Source: Chryseobacterium sp. ON_d1
GTDB taxonomy: Bacteria; Bacteroidota; Bacteroidia; Flavobacteriales; Weeksellaceae
Assembly (NCBI RefSeq): GCF_006829085.1
Contig: NZ_BJTC01000016.1
Coordinates: forward strand, 62,001 to 126,000
Length of the DNA: 64,000 nt
Direction of reading: 5' to 3'
Below are positions 8,574 through 16,293 of this stretch, in pieces. Position 1 is the stretch's first letter; each line of letters starts with the position of its first letter. The translations under genes and the position numbers were made by a program. Below the pieces are notes generated by a model, which saw only the letters and a program-made list of their open reading frames with translations, searched no databases and had not been told where the DNA came from.

Positions 8574-8660
8574 GTAATTTCTAATTTCCCTTGCGGTTTT
8601 CCGTAACTGTAATTACAATATCCAGTCTACCTTTATCGGGTTAACACTTAATATGATTCT

Positions 8661-8807
8661 ATGGAAACGATTAAAGCGATCAAACCTGGCCCGAAACCTA
8701 AAAAGGAAGATGGAACGCCAGACCGAAGACCTAGGGTAACACCACCTAACCAGCCGAAACATCCGGATCTGAAGCCCCACAAGCATAAGCCTGGAGATTC
8801 AAAATGA
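8661..8807 (+). CDS. Small proline- and lysine-rich protein, 48 aa
   Basis: An ATG at 8661 opens a 48-codon frame rich in Pro, Lys and His (P-G-P-K-P-K, then P-K-H-P-D-L-K-P-H-K-H-K-P) and ending at TGA 8805-8807. A hairpin terminator follows 23 bp later. Short proteins of this composition are seen in Bacteroidetes mobile elements. The strong compositional bias and the terminator support a real gene, but no function is known. Confidence 0.45.
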   Translation: METIKAIKPGPKPKKEDGTPDRRPRVTPPNQPKHPDLKPHKHKPGDSK

Positions 8808-8829
8808 TGATAGAAAGGTTATTTATGAG

Positions 8830-8858
8830 AAATCCCAGCTTGTTGCTGGGATTTTAAT
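8830..8858. terminator. Bidirectional hairpin terminator
   Basis: AAATCCCAGC at 8830-8839 pairs perfectly with GCTGGGATTT at 8845-8854 across a 5-base loop, and is followed by TTAATTTTT. It lies between the small plus-strand gene and the convergent minus-strand histone H1-like gene. Confidence 0.8.
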
Positions 8859-8868
8859 TTTTACGATA

Positions 8869-9045
8869 TTATTTCTTGGATTCTTCGACGGAAACTTTTC
8901 TGAAGTCCTTGAATAATTTGCTCAATTCTAAAGCAGATTTTCTAGCTCTTGTCCCCGCAGCCTTGTTTCCTTTTTCTGCTTGTTGTTCTGATTCTTTGGA
9001 GAATGATTCGAATTCAGCATTGATTTTTTCGATAAGTTCTTTCAT
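8869..9045 (-). CDS. Histone H1-like (Hc1-type) protein
   Basis: This 58-residue protein carries K-E-L-I-E-K-I near its start and R-A-R-K-S-A-L-E-L-S-K-L-F-K-D-F-R-K in the second half, the signature of the short Bacteroidetes histone H1-like proteins. It is expected to bind and compact DNA. I chose the ATG at 9043-9045 over one 12 codons upstream because the -7 box at 9079-9086 would leave the upstream start without a leader, and because family members start at MKEL. H1-like genes are frequent passengers of flavobacterial ICEs. Confidence 0.85.
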   Translation of the reverse strand: MKELIEKINAEFESFSKESEQQAEKGNKAAGTRARKSALELSKLFKDFRKVSVEESKK

Positions 9046-9078
9046 AGCTATGCTTGTGTATAAATAATTTAATGGCTG

Positions 9079-9106
9079 CAAATATAATTGTTTATTGGTT
9101 TTCCAA
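9079..9106 (-). promoter_or_regulatory. Promoter of the histone H1-like gene
   Basis: On the minus strand TTG (9104-9106) and TATATTTG (9079-9086) are separated by 17 bp. They match the Flavobacterium-type vegetative promoter TTG-N17-TANNTTTG, and lie 34 bp upstream of the chosen start. Confidence 0.7.
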
Positions 9107-9207
9107 CGAATTCTGCAACAACAATTCTTTAAATAGCGGAAATTTCTGAATGTTGTTTATCTTTATATCAGATATTATTAATAAAACACAACGTTGATAC
9201 CATTGCT

Positions 9208-10377
9208 TTGAAGTTGCCTGCCGAATTTGAAGACCAGTATGTAAAGGAAGTGATTTACAACCGTTCTTTATCAGCTTTGAATGGTGAAGAATGGAAAGCT
9301 GTGGAAGATTTCCCCAATTATGCCATATCGAGCTTTGGCAGATTAAAGAGCTTGGAACGGTGGACGTTCTTACCCAACAAAACAAAAGGTAAAAAAGAGC
9401 CGGAGATGATTATGAAGTTGATCGTCGTTAAGCAGTTTAATCAATATCTTCAAAAATACTTTTACCAGTTCCACTGTACCTTATCCTCTGACGGAAAAAA
9501 GTATCGCAAATCGATGGCGCGGCTGATTTATTATCATTTCGTAGAAAAATTTGATTACAACGATCACAATATTAAGATCGCATTTAAAGACGGCAACAGC
9601 CTGCACCTGCACTACACCAACCTTGAAAAGATATCGCATAGCGAAAGCCGTTACAGAACCTTTCAGAGCAACAGGGCAAGAAACCGAAATGCCATTTATT
9701 CACAGCCGGTCTCCCAGTATGACATTAACGGGAATTTTATCGCTGGCTTCGACAGTATGTACAGCGCTGAAAAAGTAGCCTGCGTAGGCTGTGAAAGCAT
9801 AATGGATGCCGTGCACGGAGTGTTCCTGACAGCCGGTGGTTACCGGTGGTTTCTTAGCAGCCAGTCCATTACCGAAAAAGATTTTGAGGTGATTCCAAAG
9901 CCTAAAGGCAAACAGAAGATTTTTAATCAAACGGTATGGAAAAACCTCGGAAGACCTTTAGTTGATAAAAAGAATCCTCCGGCTTGTATGAACCTGTCTT
10001 TAGAGGACCTTCCCGGTGAATGCTGGAAGCCGATACCAGGTTCAGGAAACCGATTTGTGATTTCAAATAAAGGACGGGTTAAGCGCTTAAGCGGCTGGAT
10101 CACTGAAGGCCGAAAAGTCTTACTGAGGGAACACATCCTCTCCCAGTATGTCGATTTTTTCAATGGGAAGCCTTATGCCCTGCGCTGTATCCTGCGGCAT
10201 CAGAAAAGAAACAGATATTTATCGGTTTCCAAAGCTCTGGTATGCTGTTTCGTCCGGAAATTTGATATGGAGGACAAAACATTTGCGGTGGTCAATAATA
10301 ATGAACCATTCTGGAAATTTGATCTGTCTAAAATGTATTTGACTCGTGGTGGTTCGGTAATTACAAATGATAAGTAA
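9208..10377 (+). CDS. NUMOD4/NUMOD1 protein with degenerate HNH region
   Basis: This 389-residue protein starts at TTG 9208; no in-frame ATG precedes the first domain. Two NUMOD4 motifs are visible: G-E-E-W-K-A-V-E-D-F-P-N-Y at about 26 and C-W-K-P-I-P-G-S-G-N-R-F at about 272. A NUMOD1-like segment (Q-Y-D-I-N-G-N-F-I-A-G-F) lies near 175. Between them, A-F-K-D-G-N-S-L with Y-T-N-L-E-K corresponds to the HNH core H-x-D-G-N...N-L-E but lacks the His residues. It therefore looks like the DNA-binding part of a homing endonuclease with a lost nuclease centre, perhaps kept as a regulator. Confidence 0.75.
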   Translation: MKLPAEFEDQYVKEVIYNRSLSALNGEEWKAVEDFPNYAISSFGRLKSLERWTFLPNKTKGKKEPEMIMKLIVVKQFNQYLQKYFYQFHCTLSSDGKKYRKSMARLIYYHFVEKFDYNDHNIKIAFKDGNSLHLHYTNLEKISHSESRYRTFQSNRARNRNAIYSQPVSQYDINGNFIAGFDSMYSAEKVACVGCESIMDAVHGVFLTAGGYRWFLSSQSITEKDFEVIPKPKGKQKIFNQTVWKNLGRPLVDKKNPPACMNLSLEDLPGECWKPIPGSGNRFVISNKGRVKRLSGWITEGRKVLLREHILSQYVDFFNGKPYALRCILRHQKRNRYLSVSKALVCCFVRKFDMEDKTFAVVNNNEPFWKFDLSKMYLTRGGSVITNDK

Positions 10378-10506
10378 TTGGTCATTTATAACAGATTTCC
10401 ATTTTAAAGCCATTCCAGAAAACCGTATTTCATACTTTGTTCAATTCTATTTTCGTTGATAAGAACGTTCCGGAACTGATCTCATACCGAGGTTAGGCTG
10501 TTTACT

Positions 10507-10630
10507 GTTGCAAATGTAGGACAGCATCTTTCACTCAAAAAAATCTTTTTGGATTTCTAAAAAAAATCTCTCCGCTTCACTCCGACAATTTTCCCAGACA
10601 CTCCTGAATTCTACGAACAAAAAGATTTCA
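10507..10630 (+). repeat. 124-bp direct repeat, copy A
   Basis: This stretch aligns without gaps to 13257-13380, with 21 mismatches by eye. Within it AAATCTTTTT (10541-10550) is complementary to AAAAAGATTT (10619-10628), so the RNA could fold with about 70 bases between the arms; the same pairing exists in copy B. It is followed by an imperfect inverted repeat (CCCGAT...ATCGGG, about 10633-10675) and then by a decayed reading frame. The remainder of the gap 10378-10506 shows nothing. Confidence 0.7.
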
Positions 10631-10767
10631 AGCCCGATCCGTAAGCAGTTTGCTTTTAAGCTGAAACGAATCGGGTTTTGTGTGCCTGATACTTTCCTAT
10701 CGTTATCGGCAAAGAAAAAGCCGGAACCTCAGTTATACGAATCAATTCATCTGCAGACGTTCTTTGA

Positions 10768-11028
10768 CATCAAGACAAGTACATTTCATTCTTCGCAGAG
10801 AGTGAAGGCGTGGTTTACGACAACTTAGTCAGTATGATCAATAATGAATTCAACGAATATGCAGAAGCGCAGGAACCAATTATCTTTAAAACTTTTGACG
10901 GAAACTCTCTCTTAAATGAAAGTCTGGACTTCAACTCCGCTTTTGGCAAGCCCTTGTTGTACGTAATTGTTAATTACTTCTCTCAATTATTTCCAATGCT
11001 TTTTCTAGTGCTTTTTCTTTTGAGGTGA
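10768..11028 (+). pseudogene. Decayed reading frame, function unknown
   Basis: After an in-frame stop at 10765-10767 the frame reads K-Y-I-S-F-F-A-E-S-E-G-V-V-Y-D and continues with coding-like composition to about 10955. There it crosses into the 3' end of the convergent S41 peptidase gene. No start codon or ribosome site precedes it except GTG 10810. It follows repeat copy A at the same place where copy B precedes an intact gene, so it may be the broken counterpart of a gene of that kind. I do not recognise the family. Confidence 0.35.
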
Positions 11029-12382
11029 CAATATCAGGGACCACACCAATAAAATCATTTTTGTTAGCGCCAATATTATAATATAATGTACTTGATATAG
11101 TATACTTTAAATCGGAATTGGGTAAATGAGTCGTGACGATATCACCAAAACTTTTAATTAACCCGCCAGTTTCTTCTCCAATTATAATTCCTCTCTTGTA
11201 AAATTTAAAACATTGGGCAAAGTCTGCTGCAGAAGAATAAGTTTGTGAATTAATTAAAAGGTAGATATTACCATGATAACGCAACGGGTTGTCACTTATA
11301 GTGTTATTATTTAAATACAATGTTTCAATTGTCCCATTTTTTTTGGTTAGCACTTCTATTTGCTCTTTAGTAGGCTCCTTGGAGCCTATATGAGCCCTCA
11401 AACGGTCTTTGTATAATTTGCTAAATTTTACATCAACTCTGTCATATTGCTTAAATGGTTTATCTAAAAAATATTGAAGAAATGCATCTCCCACATCCGA
11501 ATCTCCTCCCGGGTTGTCAATTAAGTTTATAACAAGATTATTTATTTTCTTATCCTTTATAACGCTAAAAGTTGAATCAGCAAATTCTTTAAAACCGTTC
11601 CAATCAAATACTTTAAAATTAATTATTGCGATATTGTTTTGAATGGTAAGCGTAAAATTATTGTCAACTTCTTTTTTTTCTTCAGGCAAAGCCTTATTGT
11701 AGAGATCTTCATTTGCTAAGAGTTCATTTTGTCTTACTCCGTCAATAACAATCGAATTTACTTTGGAATTGTGCGTGTATTTTATCTTGTATTTTCCGTT
11801 TGTTTTATAAAGTTCTTCAATGAAGAAACTAAAATTTTCAGCGCCATACTCTGCCCTAAACACTGGGGTTTCACCTGTATTGAGGTTAATAATGTCATTT
11901 ACAATTTTTTTTGCAGAATGGCCATTTATACTTATGATTTCACTATTGCCTGGAATTTGCGGCGTATAACTACCCTTGACACTTTCGCAAACAATATATG
12001 GCTTGTCAGGAGTTAATTTGAAAACATAAGGTAATTCAAAAGGGTTTTTGCTTTCATACTCTCTTTGTGGGATTGGGAGGTCTGTATGACCGTCTTCTAA
12101 TTTAGCCAAAAGCGGCTCAATTTTGAGATAAAAGTCGATTAAATCCAACTCATTAGTCAAATTTTTCTTAACTAAACTTACGTCTTTATAGAATTTATCC
12201 TTCGGGTATCGATAATAAGGATTAATGTGTGTTTCCTCTAAATAGTGAATTAATGTATCAATGTCTTGCTTCATTTGCAAAGGCGTTAGCTTGTTTATCT
12301 GCTGGGAAAAAGCCAGAGAAGATAATAGCAAGAATAATATAAGCAGGCAATTTTTTCCTGATAGTCTAAGTTTGCTGAACAT
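10970..12382 (-). CDS. S41-family peptidase, secreted
   Basis: An N-terminal signal peptide (hydrophobic core L-L-I-L-F-L-L-L-S-S-L-A-F-S) precedes a helical domain, a PDZ-like segment (S-E-I-I-S-I-N-G-H-S-A) and the S41 catalytic core. The core shows N-L-I-D-N-P-G-G-D-S and the nucleophile region T-Y-S-S-A-A-D-F near residue 385. S41 peptidases such as Ctp and tricorn-like enzymes cut exported proteins in the periplasm. I chose the ATG at 12380-12382 because it gives a normal signal peptide; one at 12404-12406 is also possible. The gene is more AT-rich than the transfer genes and looks like cargo. Confidence 0.85.
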   Translation of the reverse strand: MFSKLRLSGKNCLLILFLLLSSLAFSQQINKLTPLQMKQDIDTLIHYLEETHINPYYRYPKDKFYKDVSLVKKNLTNELDLIDFYLKIEPLLAKLEDGHTDLPIPQREYESKNPFELPYVFKLTPDKPYIVCESVKGSYTPQIPGNSEIISINGHSAKKIVNDIINLNTGETPVFRAEYGAENFSFFIEELYKTNGKYKIKYTHNSKVNSIVIDGVRQNELLANEDLYNKALPEEKKEVDNNFTLTIQNNIAIINFKVFDWNGFKEFADSTFSVIKDKKINNLVINLIDNPGGDSDVGDAFLQYFLDKPFKQYDRVDVKFSKLYKDRLRAHIGSKEPTKEQIEVLTKKNGTIETLYLNNNTISDNPLRYHGNIYLLINSQTYSSAADFAQCFKFYKRGIIIGEETGGLIKSFGDIVTTHLPNSDLKYTISSTLYYNIGANKNDFIGVVPDIVTSKEKALEKALEIIERSN

Positions 12383-12619
12383 TTTTTTACTTATTATTAC
12401 ACGCATAGGCTGTCAAATTGTTATACTCCGTTGGATAAAGGTGTCTGTTAAGAATTACGTACAACAATCAAATATACGCATTGCATTAATATAAAATATA
12501 ATCCATTGCATTTATCCCCAAATGTAAGGTTTTGCAATGAAAAATACTGTTTTGCAAAGTTGAGATTGCTTCATCACTTCGTTCCTGGCAATGACAGTGG
12601 TTAATTTTTCGCAATCACA

Positions 12620-12856
12620 TTACCCATTCCGCGCCCTCTGCTTCAAATCATCGGCGCCGCCGGTTTTTCTTGGCTGACCGGATTTGCCTGAACCGAAGTT
12701 ATAGGTGTAGGACAAGGTCACCACGCGGTGTCCCTTCTCACGATGAAGTTTTCTACATAGCCCGAGTAAATGTTTTTCGCTTCCGGATTGCTCTTTAAGA
12801 AGATATCATTAAAAGAGAATTTGAGCGTGCTGTTATTCCTGAATTTCTTCTGTGAT
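12620..12856 (-). pseudogene. 3' remnant of an outer-membrane beta-barrel (TonB-receptor-like) gene, frameshifted
   Basis: On the minus strand one frame reads S-T-L-K-F-S-F-N-D-I-F-L-K-S-N-P-E and reaches Y-V-E-N-F. A shift of one base near 12737 then gives H-R-V-V-T-L-S-Y-T-Y-N-F-G-S-G-K-S and K-T-G-G-A-D-D, with a stop at 12620-12622. This ending is typical of Bacteroidetes outer-membrane beta-barrel proteins. Only about 75 codons remain and no 5' part is present. The upstream edge is joined to a truncated small gene. Confidence 0.75.
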
Positions 12857-13130
12857 TTTCATCTTTCGATTCGATCAGGAAGGTAATTTCGATAGTCTTC
12901 CCAGCCTTATTGCCTTTTACCGCTGTTATTGTATAGGTGGAATTTTCCTGTTCACTTTCCAGAATGGGTTTATTGAGATCAAGAACTTTTTTCAGGTATT
13001 CATTTTCGGAAGTCAGCACTTTGTTAGTGGACTGCAAGGTTTCATTGTCTTTCTTCAGGGCATCGCAATTCGTCTGGCCGTATCCGTATGCCGTCATTAC
13101 TACAGCGGCTAAAACTAAGAATTGTCTCAT
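12795..13130 (-). pseudogene. Truncated small exported protein, 3' end replaced
   Basis: The first 93 or so codons encode a signal peptide (F-L-V-L-A-A-V-V-M-T-A-Y-G-Y-G-Q), a coiled region with repeated Asn/Lys/Leu residues and a short beta domain ending E-S-K-D-E-N. After that the frame runs into the beta-barrel remnant in the wrong frame and stops at 12795. The N-terminal part resembles small exported proteins found in Chryseobacterium genomes. I take it as a gene cut by the deletion or insertion that brought in the receptor fragment. It may still be expressed as a short fusion. Confidence 0.6.
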
Positions 13131-13256
13131 ACTAATTGTTGTCATTTTTTCTGGTTATCGTAGTCCAAATATAAAGATAAATTGACTTCTGTTCAAGGGA
13201 TTACCGTAAAAAAATGCGGCTTTTATGCTCGCGATCCGACGGGCGTTCGTTTTCAG

Positions 13257-13380
13257 GTTGCAAAAGTATAAATCCCGTTTCTGCTCAAAAAAATCTTTTT
13301 GGGCTTCTAAAAAAATTCGCTCCGCTTCTCTTCGCTAATTTTCCCAGACACTCCTGAATTCTGCGAACAAAAAGATTTCA
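13257..13380 (+). repeat. 124-bp direct repeat, copy B
   Basis: This is the second copy of the repeat at 10507-10630, at an offset of exactly 2750 bp. The most conserved block is the last 50 bp (AATTTTCCCAGACACTCC region). An inverted repeat ATTCCG...CGGAAT follows at about 13403-13430. The intact DUF6876-like gene starts 161 bp after the repeat. The position suggests a promoter or leader region, or a structured RNA, belonging to this gene type. Confidence 0.7.
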
Positions 13381-13541
13381 GGGCCTTCATTCCATCAGTT
13401 CCATTCCGGTTTTGGCTGAAACGGAATTTCTATCGTCAAAAAGCAATGAAAAACGACAGGCCCGTCGGACACAAAGCAAAGCGCTCTTTACATTTTCAAT
13501 GAACAATCAAAAATCAATATCAACCCTTTACATTTTTAACT

Positions 13542-13901
13542 ATGAAAAATCCAGGTATTTCAGCCAATGAATTTTACAACCATTTTAGTGGTACTGAGCA
13601 GTATTTCGCCTATTTCTTCGGATTCGTCATTACGGATGGCGTTAAAATTATTGCAGAGGAAGAACAATGCTTCTGGCTGATCGACTGCATTGTATCGTAT
13701 CAGCTTTCTGAGAAGTTCCGTCAGGAAGAATTCCAGGTCTGGAAACTCGAAAGAGTGAAAGAAACCGAATTCAGGCTTACGGCAACTGACGGAAATAACA
13801 AGGTACTTGCCACGCAGGACATTCCGTTTTCGGATTTCTTCTTTAACGAGTTCACCATCTGGAAAGAAGGCAACATGCTGCTGCTTCCAAGTGAACATTA
13901 A
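13542..13901 (+). CDS. DUF6876 family protein
   Basis: This 119-residue protein is rich in aromatic residues. The stretches F-W-L-I-D-C-I-V-S-Y and F-Q-V-W-K-L-E match the DUF6876 family often carried by Bacteroidetes ICEs. No catalytic residues stand out and its role is unknown. It is the first gene after repeat copy B and is followed 59 bp later by another small ICE gene on the same strand. Confidence 0.8.
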   Translation: MKNPGISANEFYNHFSGTEQYFAYFFGFVITDGVKIIAEEEQCFWLIDCIVSYQLSEKFRQEEFQVWKLERVKETEFRLTATDGNNKVLATQDIPFSDFFFNEFTIWKEGNMLLLPSEH

Positions 13902-13960
13902 TCTTAAAAACCTCACGATGTACAGGCAATCGTGTTTAATAACTTTCAAAAATCATAACA

Positions 13961-14380
13961 ATGGGAACCTATGCCATCATCTATTTAAAAAAGGCTGAAA
14001 AAGCCGTCGAAGTCAACGAACTGTTAAAGAACAGCTATCAATTGGAATACGAAACGTTTAACGGCGTGGAGTATGGTGTGTTTTTCACAGAGGAAATGTT
14101 TGAAGAAGATTTGCGTTTTATGAATGAAGACGAAGAAGGAAAAAAGAACCTTCCGCACTACGCCCGCCCGATTTCAAGGGAAACCTACCATTCTCTTCTT
14201 TTTGGTGCAGGAAACTGTTTCGGAGAAATAGGCACTGCCTGCTTTAAAATTTCCTGTGTTGACGAAAAGGATATGCAATATATCAGAGCGCTTAAGGCGT
14301 TTATAAAAAATCCTGAGTCTAAGACCTATATCAATTTTAAAAAATCAAAACATTTACAAGACTTCCTGCGACTGAAGTGA
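13961..14380 (+). CDS. Hypothetical ICE protein, 139 aa
   Basis: This soluble acidic protein opens with the beta-like stretch Y-A-I-I-Y-L and has E-N-Y/F-rich segments in the middle. I do not recognise the family. Similar lengths and compositions are common beside DUF6876 genes in flavobacterial ICEs. A strong terminator follows its stop by 15 bp, which supports it being the last gene of a short operon. Confidence 0.65.
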   Translation: MGTYAIIYLKKAEKAVEVNELLKNSYQLEYETFNGVEYGVFFTEEMFEEDLRFMNEDEEGKKNLPHYARPISRETYHSLLFGAGNCFGEIGTACFKISCVDEKDMQYIRALKAFIKNPESKTYINFKKSKHLQDFLRLK

Positions 14381-14395
14381 TGATCTTTATTGAAA

Positions 14396-14430
14396 CGCAA
14401 TCTGAGCCTGCTCAGATTGCGGTTTTGTTT
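14396..14430 (+). terminator. Strong hairpin terminator
   Basis: CGCAATCTGAG (14396-14406) pairs perfectly with CTCAGATTGCG (14411-14421) across a 4-base loop and is followed by GTTTTGTTT. The next 330 bp (14431-14760) hold no gene I can support; an open 64-codon frame at 14575 has no coding character. Confidence 0.85.
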
Positions 14431-14760
14431 AGGTTTAAAATTCTTTAAAAGGCAAAAATACAATTCCTCCCTTTTGTCGGAAACGCATTTTTGTACGATT
14501 AGGAGCAACCCTATTTCTACAACATTTCCGTTACTGCTGAAATGTCTTGAAAAAAGGTTGCGGGATCGTTTTTAATGCTTAGATTTCAAGACGTAAATCG
14601 TTGTGCGATGATGTACACACCGGATCAAATTGCAATTGCATCTTTTCGCCTTCGCTCTGGTTGGGCAATACAGTTTTGTTACTTAAACCATTCAATATGT
14701 GATTTGTTATATCCTTCGTCCAAAGTAATTCAAAATTATTATTTATTGAATAAGATTTGG

Positions 14761-16035
14761 TTAATTTAATTTTCCCAACAAATCAATCCACCGTTGTTCT
14801 TGACGTAAAGTATTAAAATCAGATTGTTTTTTTAATTGAATTTTGGTTAATTTTCCTCGTAAGTATAACAAGTCCAAGAAATCCAAAGCAATACCTTTGT
14901 ATTTTTCATCTTTGTCAACTTTTGCTATTTTCGAAAACAAAATTGCAGCTTCAAAATTATCACCATCGCTCATTCCTCCAAGAAAAGTGGAAGCCGCGTT
15001 ATAGTTATCATATGCTTTTTGAAAATCCTTTTTGTTGTATGCTTGTTTGGCTTTAATCATCAATTCTTTAACTTCCGAATCATAAATAGAATCTTTTTTT
15101 CGGGATTCTTCTAAATTAATTGGTTCGTAAGAGAATCCGTAGATTAAAGAATAAATTTCCAATGGATCAAGTCCCAATTTTTCTCTTCTTTTATTGACTA
15201 AATTTTCTTTTAACATAGGTCTGAAACCAGATGCTTCTCCATGGCCAGACCAAATAACCTGTGTTCCATACAATTGTTTATAATTCAAATTGCACTGAAC
15301 TCTATCATACAAAAAAGCATAATTTTCCATATTAAGTTCTTTTGTGTTGACTAATTTTTCCATTTCCAATAAAACTTCGTTTTGAAATAGGACATCTTGG
15401 TCTGCATGCTGAACAATTAGCCAAAGATTATTTTGTCCGTCTTTCCCAATTTCGGACATTTTTGGCCAGCCATATTGTTTAATGATCTTTTTCGCTTGAA
15501 TCAAATTGAATGAATCTGCTTCATTGATTTGTTGATTAATGATGTTATTAAAATTATCATCATTATTTTGTGATTTTCTGTACCTGAGTTTTTGGTCATT
15601 GAGACACATCAGATTAATCTCTTTTCTTAAAGCAGGAAGTTTCAACGTCTTTTCATATTGCTTTTCCTGTGCAATTGCAATCGTTTCTATCTCTTTCCAT
15701 TTTTCAGGATTATTAGTTCGTAAATAATCAAAATAAGGGTCGAATAACAGCCAATCTGATTCCGTCCAACCTGACAATAAAGAAACTTTCAGATATTGGA
15801 AAGCTCTTTCTGAATCTTTGTTCAGAGAAAACACTCCGGCAGCTTTATATGCAGTCAGGGCATCTGGTTGTTGTATTTTGAAAGCGTCTTCATAGAAATA
15901 AACTGCTTTTTCAGGATTCTTTTGAAGGTGATACAAACTCGCTTGAGCTATTAATCTCTGATATTTGTTATTGGACTGGGCGTGTGATGAGATGTAAAAA
16001 AGAGTACAGAAAAAAATAAGTTTAATAGAATGCAT
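14761..16035 (-). CDS. Exported TPR protein with DUF6624 domain
   Basis: A signal peptide (residues 1-19) precedes two or three TPR-like repeats (about 20-110). A DUF6624-type domain at about 120-300 shows Y-G-W-P, V-Q-H-A-D-Q-D, F-L-Y-D-R-V and L-Y-G-T-Q. A second TPR-like stretch lies near the C-terminus. The conserved His-Ala-Asp and Asp-Arg motifs suggest an enzymatic or binding site, but the family has no known function. The gene is convergent with the short operon ending at the terminator and looks like cargo. Confidence 0.8.
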   Translation of the reverse strand: MHSIKLIFFCTLFYISSHAQSNNKYQRLIAQASLYHLQKNPEKAVYFYEDAFKIQQPDALTAYKAAGVFSLNKDSERAFQYLKVSLLSGWTESDWLLFDPYFDYLRTNNPEKWKEIETIAIAQEKQYEKTLKLPALRKEINLMCLNDQKLRYRKSQNNDDNFNNIINQQINEADSFNLIQAKKIIKQYGWPKMSEIGKDGQNNLWLIVQHADQDVLFQNEVLLEMEKLVNTKELNMENYAFLYDRVQCNLNYKQLYGTQVIWSGHGEASGFRPMLKENLVNKRREKLGLDPLEIYSLIYGFSYEPINLEESRKKDSIYDSEVKELMIKAKQAYNKKDFQKAYDNYNAASTFLGGMSDGDNFEAAILFSKIAKVDKDEKYKGIALDFLDLLYLRGKLTKIQLKKQSDFNTLRQEQRWIDLLGKLN

Positions 16036-16293
16036 ATTTTCTTTTTTATAAATGACAATTTTACACTATAACCTGAGTTTGATTAATAATTTAGTATAAA
16101 TTATAGTATAAAAAAATGGAATAGTGTTTTGAAATTCAAATACTTAACAACTATTCCTGTGATTAATTTCTATAAAATTACGCATATTTTTGTATTGTTG
16201 GTAAGTTTTGTACTGGATTTCAAAAAATTACAAAACCTCCGCTTTCCCATTTCCTTTTTTCAATAAACCAGCTTCTAAAATTCTCATTTTTAT

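Noticed and set aside
8876..9067. Plus-strand reading frame over the histone H1-like gene
   Set aside because: It is the antisense shadow of a clearly recognised gene with its own promoter.
13560..13949. Long minus-strand frame over the DUF6876 gene
   Set aside because: The plus-strand frame has the family match and the proper upstream region; the minus frame is a mirror.
14575..14769. Open 64-codon frame after the terminator
   Set aside because: No ribosome site, no family resemblance and non-coding-like composition.
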